Shown: positions 43,676-56,800, counted from the first letter of the stretch. The stretch: 64,000 bases of DNA from Aquilaria yunnanensis (GCA_039654915.1 CM077600.1:71495992-71559991), one strand, 5' to 3'. The notes: generated by a model from the sequence alone, not told the origin. Translations and numbers: made by a program.

Positions 43676-46600
43676 ATTGTCATGTCTTGTTTCTTTTAGA
43701 ATGCCTTACCAAGTATTTTAGATACTTTCCCTTATTGTTAAAGTGCAAATAACATTGTGCAAGAGCCAAATAATCCAGAGTGATTATTTGATACTTGCTT
43801 TTTTGTTTCTCATAGGTACATTTTACATACGCTAAATGTTCATTTTTCATATGTTGCATGTGCTTATGGTCAAAGTCTAACACCAAACTTGTTTGCCTTG
43901 TACAGTAAGGTAGTCAGGCAAGGACTCATTAGGTTGTTCATCGCTTGGTTTTCTCTTTCCCGAGCAAAGGTGTGCTTACCGACCATTTGGGTAATGAATA
44001 TTTTGTAGCACGGTGGTACTAGATTGTAGGAGGTCTACTAGTATTAACTTTGACTTAGCATAACCATGGCATGTATTATTATTAATTCGGGTTAAGCTTA
44101 TCAACCCATGACATTACTAGCTTAGGTTGATAGGCAAAACACTTGGATGCTATGTTGCCATGCTATTTACTTACTATTAGTGTAGTTTTGATCCATGGTT
44201 TGCCATGATTTATTATTTGTGCATGCATAAGCATTGAAATATTTTCTTCTACAGCCGTACATATTTTATTCATGTTTTCTTTAAATCCCGGCAAATCACC
44301 ATCTTAGTGTAATAAACTTAAGTGTTTTATTGGAACTAAGTAAATATTTTTCTTAACTCTCAAGTAAATACTAAACACTAGGCAAGTGGCTAGGATTTAT
44401 ATAGTAAATCTCGGCAAAAGATGTTGGAAATGAGGAACGATTATGGCCTAATTAAGAGTTTGGATTAGGCAACAAAATGATCTAGCCTAATTAAAGTACT
44501 AAATAGTCATTTATTAGGACAGTTCCTCACACTAACTTTCAGATCAATAAAAATTAGAAATATGCCATCAGCCTCGTCTCCTCCTCACCACCATACTGTC
44601 GGCCTCTAGTCGTACTCTACCTCCGCCTCAACCCCTGCCATTGTTATTCGCCATTGGAGATTGTGAATGCCTAGTTGTAGTGGTGGTTTCTGTTCGAACG
44701 GTGTGAACAGCGTGATTGCCAAGCAGTTTTCCTCCTTCATCTTTGGGAGTAGTACTAGGGTTATTTGATTTGTGGCCTCTAGGTTAAAGCTCATCCACCA
44801 GAGATCCAGTGCCTAACTCTACCGCAACCTTATCCCTGCTCCTCCGTCCAAAATCTTTGATTGCTAAATCGACATTAACATTGACATCGCAAAGCCTGAA
44901 TTGCTAATCAAACTTAAACAATCAGCCAATCAGTCAATCAAATCAACTGAACAATTGGCCAATCAAACTCAAGCAAAGAAATCAAATCGATTATCCGTGG
45001 TTGTGGTTAGTGATTTGCAGGTGCAATTGGCAGAGGAAGAGGGGAGTGACGGGGGTGGAGGTAGAGGAGGGAGGCCAAGGAAATGGAGGAGGGGAGGCAT
45101 GGAGGGAGGCCAATGGTCGATTGTTCATTGGTTGTTCGCAAGCCTATAGTCATTGGTTGCTCAAGTAGTGGTTGGAAGATGGGAGGATGGGGAGACAAAT
45201 CTGGGATTGAGGGTGTAAGGGTCAGGCTCTTAGATCAAGAAGTTTGGGGGGCAAAGTTTCTATAAAATATGGTTAGAAGGGTAAAATTAGATATTCCCCT
45301 TTTTTTAGTCTAGTGCTGACTCATGGTGGTAATTTTGTAGGGGGCTAAGTGTAGTTATTTGAAAAATAAGGGACACAAATATAGGTTTGACGAAACCTTG
45401 AGGGGGTCCAAGTATTTTTCCCTATATTTATCTTTCAATATTATACTTTATAACATAAGACAAGTGTAAAGACATCAAATCTTATACCCCAATAATTAGA
45501 GATATGTACGAAGCAAGTACCATGTATGCACAAACTCGATGTACAAAGAAAGTGAGAGATTTGTATAAATAATGTATCACATAGATAACACATAAGTTAT
45601 TGATATATTCAATAGTATGTATGAGTTCAGCCGCCTATAAGAAAACATGTGTGAATGCCTCAAATCTCACTTCCTGCCAAAATTAGAAATATGTACACTT
45701 CAGATAGAAGATGTGTATGAAGTTTGATGTATAACGCGTGATAAATGTGTAGAAAATATGTTCCACATATATACAGATGTGATCAGATATATGTTATATA
45801 TTGAAACTTATGCATATAACTTGTCTTAGGTGTGCATAAATTATGTTCAAATGAACATATGCCAGTTATATTTTTATACAACATACACTTAGATTTATAA
45901 TTTTTTCTAAATGAAATGAAAATTAGATTAAAAATTCAATTAATGGTAACACAAAAGTGATATGTACAACTGAGATGTTAGATATGTATGAACTTAATGT
46001 ATAAATAAATTTTAAAGATATGTATAAATTGAATGACAAATATGTACAAATTGAAATGTGTCAACATGTTCTTATCTTTATACAAATGAATTTTTCTTTT
46101 GTACATATGTCATTGTATATTTCTTCAATTATGTTTATGTAGCTGTACATGTTATAATTCCATACTAAAATTTTTCATATATTATTTTAGATACATATAA
46201 CTTTATGGTTTTGAGGAATTACTTGTTACTTATATATAAATACATACTAAAAACAATTAGGGGCTCAGTTGAAAAAATTAAAACAAATGCGGGATAACAA
46301 AAGGGTTTGACCTCAAATCCTTTCCTTTTGCATGAAACCTTGGCTCAAATCACTTTCATCAGTCCATCTCTTCCTTCATTGACGGTGAGCAAAGAAACCA
46401 ACTCATTCTCCTTTTCACCAAATCCATCATCCCTCCTTGGTCTCATTTTCCCTATGCCTATTACAGACCAAATTTCATCCAATTTCATCTGTTGATGAGT
46501 AGAGATCTAAGAGAAAGGAGGTGAGAGGTGATGACAGTGTCACTGGAGCTCCATCAGAGATGGCGGCAGCATTAAAGGGGTTGACACGGGTGTGCAAGAG

Positions 46601-46785
46601 TAGAGGACATGGTGAGGATTAGGAAATTTGATTCAGGACAAAAGGGTAATTATAAGGGTAGGGTGCACATAAGTAAGGAGCATTGTTTTTACCAATGTAT
46701 TTGCAATTCTTTGTGTGAAATCAGGGTACTCTCTATATTCATGTTAGGAAAAAAAATTCTAAATGTTAAAAGTAACATGTTTGTT
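43676..46785. other. Inter-nest DNA without a recognised gene
   Basis: About 3.1 kb between E3 and E7. I see no convincing coding frame; frames of 60-80 codons (for example 44901-45149) are low-complexity. 44560-45240 is moderately GC-rich with purine-rich runs. About 45440-46260 is very AT-rich with many variants of 'atatgtacaa' and 'atgtataaatt'. Around 45340-45400 and 46262-46315 two loosely similar direct stretches (ggggctaagtg... and ggggctcagtt..., both leading to gtttgac) might be ends of a small non-autonomous element, which I cannot confirm. Confidence 0.5.
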
Positions 46786-47245
46786 GATACCAGCTCAAGT
46801 TTGTGAAGCCCACCCCTAAGGCCTAAACTACCTATTCATTCCAACGAGGCCCATGTCCATAGGCTACCTAACTAGCCCAGCTTATAGACCTTAAGCTATA
46901 ATCTGCGGAGCATAGCAGGCTTGTATTTTTACCTACAAGGACAGAAAACTCCAACTAAGAAAGGAAATTTTGGCTTGATGATACTCCTTTTTCTACATGA
47001 TTTTTGTAGGCTTTATAAAAAGGATCCTATAGCTTGCCAAGGTATGTAATACTTTTCTGTAACCTTATTATTTGAGCTTCCTCTTCTCATTCTAAAAAAG
47101 CAAATTTGAACATCGAAGGCTCGTTGTAGGAACATAACTTGGGGCTCTAACGGTATCTTTCGATTGTAGGTTCCCTAGTCCACAACATTCAAGCTTTAAG
47201 GCTAGTCCACCTAATTTGGTTGGTAGTCCTTTAGTTTGGCTATCA
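46786..47245 (+). repeat. E7 LTR (460 bp)
   Basis: Starts TGATACCAGC and ends TTGGCTATCA, so the ends form a short inverted repeat (TGATA/TATCA). A TATA box TATAAAA lies at 47014-47020. It is followed by a PBS and a gag-like start, so this is a 5' LTR of a plus-strand element. The left flank TTTGT would be the TSD. Confidence 0.7.
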
Positions 47246-47248
47246 ATT

Positions 47249-47268
47249 TAGCACCATCTGTGGGAAGG
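47249..47268 (+). promoter_or_regulatory. E7 primer-binding site
   Basis: TTTAGCACCATCTGTGGGAA, three changes from the Tat-type TTTGGCGCCGTCTGTGGGAA, directly after the LTR. Confidence 0.7.
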
Positions 47269-47274
47269 ATAACA

Positions 47275-47591
47275 ATGGTCACGACAAGGAGATCTTGACT
47301 AGATCAGGACCTCCTGCAAAATGACCACAAAGGCAATGACAGACAAAGCAATCAAAATCAATTGAGAGGGCCTGTAGATCCCCAAAATGAATATGCAAGA
47401 TGAGGTGCCGTTAGTGACGAACCTTTTCAACCTTATCATGATGCAAGAAAGGGGAAAGGCCCTGTTGTGTTGGGTGATGCTCAATTCTAAGCCTTACAAC
47501 ACACCCTTTCTGAGTAGTTGGAAGCTACCACACAATAGCAGATTCTAAAAGGCCTACCTAGGACTCATAAAGAGGCAGCCAAAAGCCATCT
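47275..47591 (+). pseudogene. E7 gag N-terminus (truncated, decayed)
   Basis: Begins ATG at 47275 (MVTTRRS) shortly after the PBS. It continues with GPVVLGDAQF and LQHTLSE, the style of a Tat/Athila-type gag N-terminus. Stops occur after RRS, at NEYAR-stop, after DAQF and after LSE. Element E6 cuts it at 47591; the rest is not in the window. Confidence 0.55.
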
Positions 47592-47630
47592 TGTTAAAGC
47601 CCTCATAGTGGAATGCTCGGTGGGCGAGGT
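47592..47630 (+). repeat. E6 5' LTR, first 39 bp
   Basis: TGTTAAAGCCCTCATAG ... GGGCGAGGT, continued at 51123 after solo LTR B. It matches the 3' LTR start at 57857 (TGTTATAGACCTCTTAG ... GAGCGAGGT). Confidence 0.8.
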
Positions 47631-50600
47631 TGTTAGGCACCTCCTAAGTGCTTGGCTTAGGCCAAGGAAAAACAAAGAAAGTGAGAGAAAATAGAAAGGG
47701 AAGAAAGAGGAGTCATGGAGACTGGCACAGTGGCCTATGTGCAAAACAGGAGACTTTCAGGACTTAATTGCACATGGGAAATGTACATTGGGAAGACTGA
47801 TAGAGAAAAAAAAAAAATGGGACTAAACTGTGCACCAATTTAAGTGGTACAAGTGAAACCACAAGATTAAAGATGGCAATTGTGGCCATGCAAAATTTTG
47901 TGATGGCTAGTGCAAGACTAGACCATTTTTGGGAGACAATAATGATTACTAGTCATATCCTTGTCTTCCACTAAGTACACTATTCACTAGTTAGCTAAAC
48001 AAACTAACTAGTTGATTATTAGTTCATGACCGGTTATGCCATGGTTTTATATGGCCTTGGTACTTGTGTTGTTTAATTGCTTGGCAATTTGAGCCATGGG
48101 TGGACTTAAGTGTCCATTTGAGTACAAGTTGGAGTGGCGGCTTTGTGCTCTAGTGGACTTAAGGGCTCTAATGCGCCATGCAAAGAAATGGAAGCCAAGT
48201 TAACATTTTGGCTAACTAAAAGCATTTGTGTTCGGCCGAAACAAGCTAAGTCTTTGTTCATTTCGAGCTTCCCTTGTCTTTGCGAAACCGAGAGCACCTT
48301 TGAGAGTTCCTTCACAAATTGATTTTGAATTCCAAAGAAATTTGAAGGCTTTAGGAGATTCAAGCTTGAGAAGGAGTGTTTCGGTTCTTGTTTGCTTGGA
48401 ATCAAAGTTGGAACTTGGAGATTGAAGAAGAACCGAGCCAACCAAGCTAGGGTTCTTGAGGTAACTTCAATGTTTCCTTGAATTCATGGTAGTTCTTCCA
48501 TGTACAAGGAACTTAAGTGTTTAATTGAAGCTATGTTAAGCTAAATGAGCAAAGTATGTCTCGGTTTGGAAGTGGATTGTTGGCCGAATGCGTTCTTGGT
48601 GTTCTTCTTGGAGTTCATGGAAATTAATCCATGTATGATGCTTGTTGATGCTTGTTTAACCTTGTGATAGGTTATTGTGGTGAAGGACACCAAATTTGTG
48701 GAAGTTAGCGTGTTGGCCGAAAGGCGGATTTGAGGTAACCCATGTTCTATCTTTAATCACATGGCATTGATGCCATGAACCATGCTTATTGATGCATTGG
48801 TGTATGTATGTTGGCTTGGATTAAGTGAAGAACATGTGTATGTGAAGTGGGTATCATGGCCGAAAGTATGGAATGGTATAATTAAATGTCCATTACTTGA
48901 ATACATGGTTTGGATGCCATGAGTAATGCTATTGGATGACTTGATGGTCATATGTTGGTTTGAATGGATGAGAAACATTATAATGGGAAGTTTAGTGTAA
49001 AGGCCGAGAGCATAATTGGGTATAATACGATGTGTTACCATGGATTACATGGTAGTTATGCCATGAGCATTGTTATTTGATGGCCATAAGATCATGAAAT
49101 GTGTTAGTGGATAAATGACATCAATGTGCATAGTTGGGCAATGTGGCCGAGAACTTGGGCTAAAGTACTTGAGTATGCTTGCTTGGTTACATGGCATTTG
49201 TGCCATGAATAAGTTTAGTGGATGTTTACATGCTCATGTAGTAAATAAGAATGTTGGGTAATGTAACGATGTGAAAATGTGTACTTTGGCCGAGAGATTA
49301 ATACATGGTAACATAGTGCATTTCACTCAATGGCTTGGTAATACTACCATGGATATGACTTATTGGTGACTTGAGTGTCATGTAATGTGTTGGAATTATG
49401 GGCAGTACATGTATATGGAATAATGGCACTTTGGCCGAGAGCTTAAGTGTATATGTGGGTCATAGTGTTCTTCATATGGTCATGGTATTTTGGGTCCATG
49501 AGTTGTGTAATGATGCCTATGTGTTGTCATGCTAGGCATTGGAATTGAAGAGCACTGGGACATTTGAAACTTGGTTGAGACCGAGAGCTAATTGAGGTAG
49601 GGTTCACTGACACTTGTTCTGCTTGGTACTGTATACCATGATACAAGTGTCTAGAGTGGCTAAGTGATGGTTAATTGTGCCATATGACCTTAGCTACTTG
49701 ATGGGCATAATGTGGTTACTTATTTGGTTGTTGATTAGCTAATTAACTATGGTACATGTACTAGAAATGCAAGTAAATGTGGCCTATTTGCTTGGCATTT
49801 TGGGAGCTCCTAATGGAATTGGTATTTTGGTAAGTTTGTGTGCAAGAAATGCACATGAGTACATGTATGGATGGATATGGCCGAGAGCCACTTTGTGAAG
49901 TGTGTGTGTGTACTTGTGTGCTTTGGTGAATTTCTTGTGCATGCTGACCCTTAAGTGAGTTACTTCCTATAATTGTGTATTTTGGTATATGCCTATGCCT
50001 GTTTTCTTGTCTTTGTGTCTGTTTTGCAGGATGAGCTAATGAACTGGAGGTTAAGCTTGAGTGAACTCTCAGCTTAACTAAATAGACTCATTTGAGTTGT
50101 TTATATATAGATGTGAATCCTACTGAGTTATATGCTCACTGCCCATTCTCTATTTTCAGGCAAAGATATTCGGCCTGAGTAGGACTAAGCTGCTTGTGTG
50201 TGTGCTTCGTGTTTATATTTGCTTGCTTTTCAAGGTATGTGCCAATGTGTGCTTGGCTTAGCAGTTGGTTTTCATTACAAGTCTTATTCTTTATTGGCCG
50301 AGACTTATGGTTAGAGTTTGCAGGCAGTAGTGGAGACTTGTCTAGGGGGAGCTATGGATATGTGGACTATGGCCTTGATCATAGTGTTTGCCTTTATGAC
50401 CATGAACCAAGCCATTGGGCTAGTTTTGCAGTGTGTGCTCCTGTATGGCATACTTAAGGTCTTGTTTGACCATTAGGAGACATGGCTTGTAATAACTTGG
50501 CATATGTACTTTTGGATTCTCTTGGCTTGTAGCCATGTTTTGGACTACTAGGTAGACTACTCTTTTGGTGTATATATGTGTAGTCATTTGTGCCTAGACT

Positions 50601-51117
50601 TATTATGTTTGGATGGGTTTTGTATGCCAAGTTATGTATGGATTATGGATGGCTTAATGCTTGCTTATGTTTATGTGATTACGGGCCATTGTTTGGCATG
50701 TTCATGTGATGATGGGCTTTGTTTCATGAAGACTAATGGTATAAGCATATGTACAAGTGTTGACCGAATGCATCATGTATATCTTGCATATGGTTTTCAA
50801 ACCTCTAAACCAACCTTGTGGGCTTCTTGGCTGCCATATAGTTAGCACACATGATGCACACTATGTATGCACTAAAATTGCATTAGGTGAATCCTTGCTT
50901 GTAGGGCAAGTTAATGGTTTGGGCCTTGCCCTTGCTACAAGATGTTATTGAAGTTTATTAAAGCCACCTGGGCCACCTCCCAGGCCTCTTAACTTAAGAA
51001 AATAAGACTTAAAAGTTGCCATTTCTTACTTGGCCGAGAATTAGAAACCCAGTTTGAAGTTGGGCTGGTGGTTTTAAGTTAGTAACTTTTAGGCCAGGGC
51101 CTGAGTGAGGTGTGACA
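47631..51117 (+). mobile_element. Solo LTR B (3487 bp)
   Basis: Ends TGTTAGGCACCTC and GAGTGAGGTGTGACA form an imperfect inverted repeat. A perfect TSD GAGGT lies at 47626-47630 and 51118-51122. Removing it joins the E6 LTR exactly as in the 3' copy. It holds a tandem array of period 143 bp (about 48450-49930) and a tatatata-like stretch near 50100. Short common phrases with solo LTR C (ggcttaggccaag) suggest related Tekay-type families. No open gag-pol. Confidence 0.9.
48450..49930 (+). repeat. 143-bp-period tandem array inside solo LTR B
   Basis: The motif ggccga(g/a)ag recurs at 48582, 48715, 48859, 49002, 49145, 49288, 49433, 49579 (gaccga) and 49879. Most intervals are 143-146 bp and the last is two periods. 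Between occurrences each unit has 'acatgg...gccatga' and a 'tgg..catatgttgg' stretch. The units are diverged, giving about nine or ten copies. Confidence 0.85.
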
Positions 51118-51122
51118 GAGGT

Positions 51123-53801
51123 AAGATCATAAATCCCTAACTCAAATACCTTAATTAGAGGCAAATTAGCAAAATTAAGTTATTAAAAGTTTAGTGGGTT
51201 CTGAGTTGTTTATGGCACTAGGCTTACCTGGGGCCAAAATGGTCATTTTGCACACCGAAGGGTCAGGATGAGTCTTGGGAGTAAAAATGACATTTTTTAA
51301 AACCCAAAGCCCAAGTTGCCCAAGTTTGCTAAAGTTTTTAATTACTTAATTACTATTTTGGGAAGTGGTATTTTTTCAAGTTTTTAAAAAGTTTAGGGGG
51401 GAAGGCTTTATAACTTAAAGCTTATGGAGGAAGAGCTTGTGGCACTATTCCCTCATCCCTTCCACTTCAAATTCATAGCACTGATTTCTCTTATCCATCT
51501 ATTTCTCAAATCACTTCAATTTCATGGTTTCTTGGCAAAAATTGGAAGTTTTCTTGGTACCCATGAAGAAAGAAGCTTACTTTGCACTTGTTTTCCAAGT
51601 TTTAGAGCTTGGAGGGGCATTTTTCTTGTTGGGCATGGTTGAATTCGTGAGGTAACTTCCTGCCCAAGTTGTTTTCTTATTTCTTAAGCTTCGTGGAGGT
51701 TTGGTTTTGCTTGGATTGTTTTGATTTAGTGCCATTAACCTTGTTTGTGCATTGGGACCTAGGAAACCATAATGGAGCCTTTGTGCTTAAAGCTTAAAGC
51801 TTATGAGGCTTGATTCTTGGTAATTCTTATGTAATTGAGGTAAGGGAATTATAATTAATGCATCATTGATGTTGTTCAAAGATTGTTTGATTGTTAAGTT
51901 CAAGTAGTTTGATGAATGGCATTAGTTGGTGGATGGTGATGAACATGTTGGACTAGTGACTTTTTAAAGGTTTGTGTTGTGTTTATAGACACCATAGGAT
52001 TGGTTTAAATCATGCATTGTGTCATAATGCATGTGTACTTGAAGGTTTGAGGCATTTCAAGGCATCCCTAGAGCCATTGGAAGGCCTTGGAAGGCCCTAA
52101 AGTAGCTATGGCACAAAATCTAGAATTTCTTGGCACAAAACAGTTAAGGACGCATCTCCAAGGGTGGTTGGTGACATGTCACCAACATTTTCGTGAAAAT
52201 TTTAGGGAGTTTTGTACTGTGGTGATGCATCTTCAGTCATTGGCGGCGCATCACTGTGACAACTTTCACACCTAGTAATATTTTCAGCCTAACTTTTTGC
52301 TTGAGTGTCTGATTAAGGTGATTTTAGACTCCACATGAAGCTAAGAGAGATCACTATCATATCCATGCCTTCACCAAGCCCAAAATTACCCAAGTTTCAT
52401 GGATTTTTAGTTCAAAGTGAAGGCATATTTGGCCATAAAAGAGCACCATTTGTTGTGTGCAAGGTTTAGTACCATCAGAAGCCTAGTTGGGCCTTCAGAT
52501 TTAAGGCTCCGATGTGGGAACCTTATTGCACCTAGGTGGGTTCCAAAGAATTTAGTAAATGAGTCCAACCATGGTCATTGCCACTTCACTAGTGTGAACC
52601 AAGTAATGGTGGATAGGGGAACGCCATAAATGATGGCTTAGTGCACTTGTTGCCTAGCCAAGTTGTGACTTGAGGCACAAGTGAAAGCCTAGTGCATCCT
52701 TGGTTGGTTAAATAGTGAGGCTTAGTACCCTCGTGGTCTAGATAAGCTTATTAGCTCAAGACACCAATTGTGAGCCTAGTGCGCCTATTTACATGGAGGT
52801 TTAGTACCATAGTGGCCTAGGTAAGCCAATGGCTCAAGGCACTATGTGGCAGCCTAGTACGCCTAGTGAGTTTCTTATAATGCAAGCAAGGAGCATCTAC
52901 CATGTTCGTCTACACTACAACTAAGGGGGTTAAGCTTCTGTGTCAATAAGGTAAAGCTTACTAGGAGTGAGTTAGTGGGCAGAACTCGCTAGGCACGTAG
53001 TGACACCCGTGGGAAGACTAGGATGAGGAGGAGTATGAAGGGACTCAGGTATATGCACATATATTAGACCCTTAGACTGCAAGTGCATGTAGTAGACTTC
53101 ATATAGTTGTATATACATGTGTGTCCTTAGTATTTTTCTTGCAGGTTGAAGGATCCCTTATTGAGAATCTTCAATTCTCATTCCCTTAGCTTTTTTTGTG
53201 CAGTTTTGGGTGCCATTGAACCAGCAGCCATTGAGGGTTATTGAGCTAGGCTCATGAGCAAGTATATGGTTTATTTGAATCATTACGGTTCTAATTTGTG
53301 GTTCACTTATTGGTTAAGTTGTGGTACTAACTACAGTTGTCTTTTTGGCTAGCTTGCCATTTGGAGTTTGCTCTAAAGTGGAAGGTTGGTTATGGATTTC
53401 AGTAGTGTTGTTCAGTGTATAGTTCTAATACACTAGTTTGCCTCCAATGTTCTTATATGAGTAGTCTACTCTAGAGTTGCTCTTGGGTGTGACATAGTCT
53501 ACATTCGATTGGATGTTGACACATGATTGATTATATGTAGTTAATTCCACAACTATTTTTGTATGCTTTGACTGCTTTGAAACTTGGATTTCATTGAAAT
53601 CCCATGGCAATGTTTTAAGTATCATTTCTTTATTTTGTTAATCAAGTTAAAGCACAAACTAATGCATGATTGCATAGTAGGATTAAATAACTAGAAGCAT
53701 AAGGGTTTTAACTAGTGTGCATGTAATTAATTAGTCAATTGCGACTAGTGTGAGACAAGGTCCCATAGGCTTCCTGGGCAGGCCCATGAGGGGTTGTGTC
53801 A
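51123..53801 (+). repeat. E6 5' LTR, main part
   Basis: Continues E6 after solo LTR B and ends GGGGTTGTGTCA at 53801, just before the PBS. Its first ~650 bp match the 3' LTR at 57895-58578 closely. A TATA-like tttataacttaaagc lies near 51408. It includes an ~80-bp tandem array at 52635-52870. Confidence 0.8.
52635..52870 (+). repeat. ~80-bp tandem repeat, three units, in the E6 5' LTR
   Basis: Units start ggcttagtgcac (52635), ggcttagtaccc (52719) and ggtttagtacca (52798). Each contains tggtctag or tggcctag, then ctcaag.cac and gcctagt.cgcc. Spacing is 84 and 79 bp. Confidence 0.75.
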
Positions 53802-53805
53802 GTTT

Positions 53806-53819
53806 TGGTATTAAAGGTC
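53806..53819 (+). promoter_or_regulatory. E6 primer-binding site (tRNA-iMet type)
   Basis: TGGTATTAAAGGTC, close to TGGTATCAGAGC, four bases after the LTR end. Confidence 0.7.
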
Positions 53820-56800
53820 AGTCATAGTCATTAGAGGGTAGGTATTGAGATTTTGTGGATTGTCCTTATGCTAGGGTAGTTAGCACTAACCAACAACTCT
53901 AAGTTGTCATCTGGCTTTGGTTTCAGGTTGCAATGGTGAATCTAGGTCAGGTTTGCTTTTGGATGTTAAGGTCTAGGAATGGATCCTAGTAGCCTAGTGA
54001 GGCAATGTTGGGGCAGTGAGTTTGGCTTGTTCCAGGGTAGGGCAACACCTTGCCACAAGTTGTTGTAGTGTGACCATTATCCTAGGAAGTGGTTTTGGAC
54101 CTCAATCATGAGGTAGGCTATATAGGAGGATATGGTATCCTTCTAGGTAGGGAGTACCACTAGGCTAGGTGGATTACTTCGTAAGTTCCAGAACTTGAAC
54201 CCGCCGATGGGTTAGGCAACATTGAAAGAGCTGAGGATGCATTGATCTAAGTGATAAGCACTTGGCTGTGTAAGCTACAAAGCAACAAAGGGCAGCACTC
54301 TCACACTTTTCCATTGAGAAGGGGAGCCTAAGACAAAGTTCCCTATGGGCTTGAGCTAGCATACGAAGGTGCTTGACAATCATCGAGGTGGGCATCGATA
54401 ATTGGTACAGGATGCAGCAGTGTTCCAAAGAGAGTTAGACGAGGTAAAGACACCAGATTGCGAGGTGGAGGTTGGTCATCCAACCTAGTAGGAGCATGGG
54501 CGACATGCCTACAGTTCAAAAGTTGACATGAGACTGAGGAAAAAGAAAGGATCATGAAGGGAAGGGCTAAGGCCCAGGCGTGAAAATAGTGCATCACTTT
54601 TGGCTTGCATTGAGGAAATATTGCCAACAGTCGGAGTGCTCATCGGACTAGTCTCATATTGGGGCTCAGTTAAGTGAAGACTAGCCTTGGAAGTTTGTGC
54701 CAAATAGTTATTGCCACAAAAAGTTGACCTAGTGCACTAGAGCAATAGTTTGAGCTTTGCTCGGCTAGTCAAGTGGTTAGAGTAGGAAGCTTTTAGCCGG
54801 TTACAACAAGTAACCGCACTGAACTTGGCAGTGCATGGCTAGTGTGAGGTAAGTCTTTAACCTTTCACTAGTAGTCTAGTTACTTTCTTGATGCTCTGGT
54901 ATCAGTTTACTAGCATAATCTTCTTTGGCATGTTGGGTAGTAGCTTTGAGTAAGGTTAAGGGCTAACCCAAGTGTATTAAGAACAGGATGTTGCACCAAG
55001 TATTGGGTTAATACCCAGCACCCTAGGACCCACTTGCTAGAACATGAAACCACATAAGTGGAGGCCTAAATGAGTTAGATTGGAATTTTTCCAAAGTTCC
55101 ATAGGTTGTTTTTTTGCATGAGTTAGTTTAGTGGCCAAGTTGATAACAAATGACTGGCTAGTTGATTGGATGAGTTCCTTAGAGTAACCAAGCAATGGCG
55201 TAGTTTAGTTAGATGCTGCAAACTTAAGAAGGTAAGTTTTCATTTTGTTTCTAACCATCAAATGTAGGAAGTAACTATGGAAGGAAGTAAGGTGCAAGGA
55301 ACACATCCAAGGGTAAGAAGATGGATGGGTTTATTCATTTGCTAGCTATAAACCATAAAGTTGAGGTAGTAAAAGTAGAGTCATCACTAGGATTTAGCTT
55401 GACTATCGAAAGGCAATAAGAGGACCCAAGCAATAGGAAGGACTACCATGGACCAGGGGATAATAGGTGGCTTGAGCTTATCATCCCAAGGTTAAGTAGA
55501 GTCGAGGGTCACTGAGTTGACTCATGGAAGAAAAGAGACTCAACTAGTGAAACTAGCTGTGTAAGTAATGGACAAAGTCCTAAATGGAACCAATGACGAT
55601 GTGGTTATAACTTGATGTTTTATGTTAGTGCTAGTAAGTTAGTGGAACTTTGACCTATCAGGTCCGAATGACTAACTGATGCCAGAAAAGTGATAGTTTG
55701 CCTTAACCTTGCAGGGTAGTGTTTAAGGATCTCTCGTGAAGGATAGTTCACTACAACTAGTCAAGAGGTGACTCACAAGTAGCTATAAGGTGAAGTAATC
55801 TCCCGCTTAGTTAAGTGTCATACCTTGTAATCAAAGTGCCAAGTCTAGTATAGGTACAGTTATGCTAAGGTATCTATTTTGTGGCTCCGGTAGTTGTTGT
55901 GTTTACCATAGTAGAGATAAGTCCACGGTTGGAAGCCTAGTTGGTGAGGATATTGGTTGAGCTAGTTAGGCCCAGCGTTAGAGCATTTCACTAGACCCTA
56001 GTGCATTCAAAAGAAAGGGCTTGTGATCTATAAGATGGGTTAAGCGCTAGCAGGTATGCTAAGGAAATTTACCATGGATGAGATACTCGAGTGATTTTAC
56101 ATGGCTAACCACCCCCTGCTAGTTATTTGAAGTGCTGGTGAAATTGGTTCTTCCATCAAGTTGGTGGGTTGATGTGGCAAAATACATCAATGTATCATTT
56201 TAGTGTTAGGATGACACAGTGTAGTCATCATATGGTAGTTAAGTATAAAAGGTGAAGATGGTTGTTTCTAACCATATTTAAGTGAGGAATGGTTGTAGTT
56301 GGGGTGCTTGATATTGTGAAAAGCCGAAAGGCGTAGAAGGTTGTCAAAGAGTCGAGTAAGACTGGAGGCATGTCAAAGCCTGGTGAATGGGGCTGAGGTG
56401 TCTAATCAACTACCAAGCCAAGGACACCTAGGTTGGCCCAGGATTGGGTAGTACATTCTAACTCGGCTAAGGACCCCATGGGTGCTTTAGGTACAGACTG
56501 AATATTGATTGCCGGGAAAGAAGTGTACTAGGGACACACCTGAGAAGCTAATCTTGCGTGGGTAAGGTGTGGGGCTTTGAGTGCAGGGAAGTGAAGAGAC
56601 TGAGTATGTAGGCTTTGGGCACCTAGGATACTTCGAATGGCGTAGTTGAAGCATCGAGACCTTCGACTTGGGTAGCCTCTCGATAGCTGAATCACTGAGT
56701 GTTGGGTGTCTTGAGTTGAGGGGGGCACGGATAAAGCCAAAGCCCTGTTAGTTGCTCAGAGGTCTTAACACTCATTCTAGAGTGGTTTTCTCTTGTAGGC

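Noticed and set aside
44901..45265. Gly/Arg-rich frames that might suggest an RNA-binding protein
   Set aside because: Purine-rich low-complexity sequence; no domain, no supported splice structure and no start context.
48450..49930. CRISPR-like regularly spaced repeat
   Set aside because: Period of 143 bp with diverged units in plant LTR DNA; no short identical repeats with unique spacers.
51424..51642. 72-codon frame repeated at 58199-58417
   Set aside because: Repeated only because both are in the LTRs of E6; not linked to a gag or other known protein.
54174..54703. Minus-strand frames of 64-94 codons in the E6 internal region
   Set aside because: Wrong strand for E6, overlapping in different frames and without recognisable domains.
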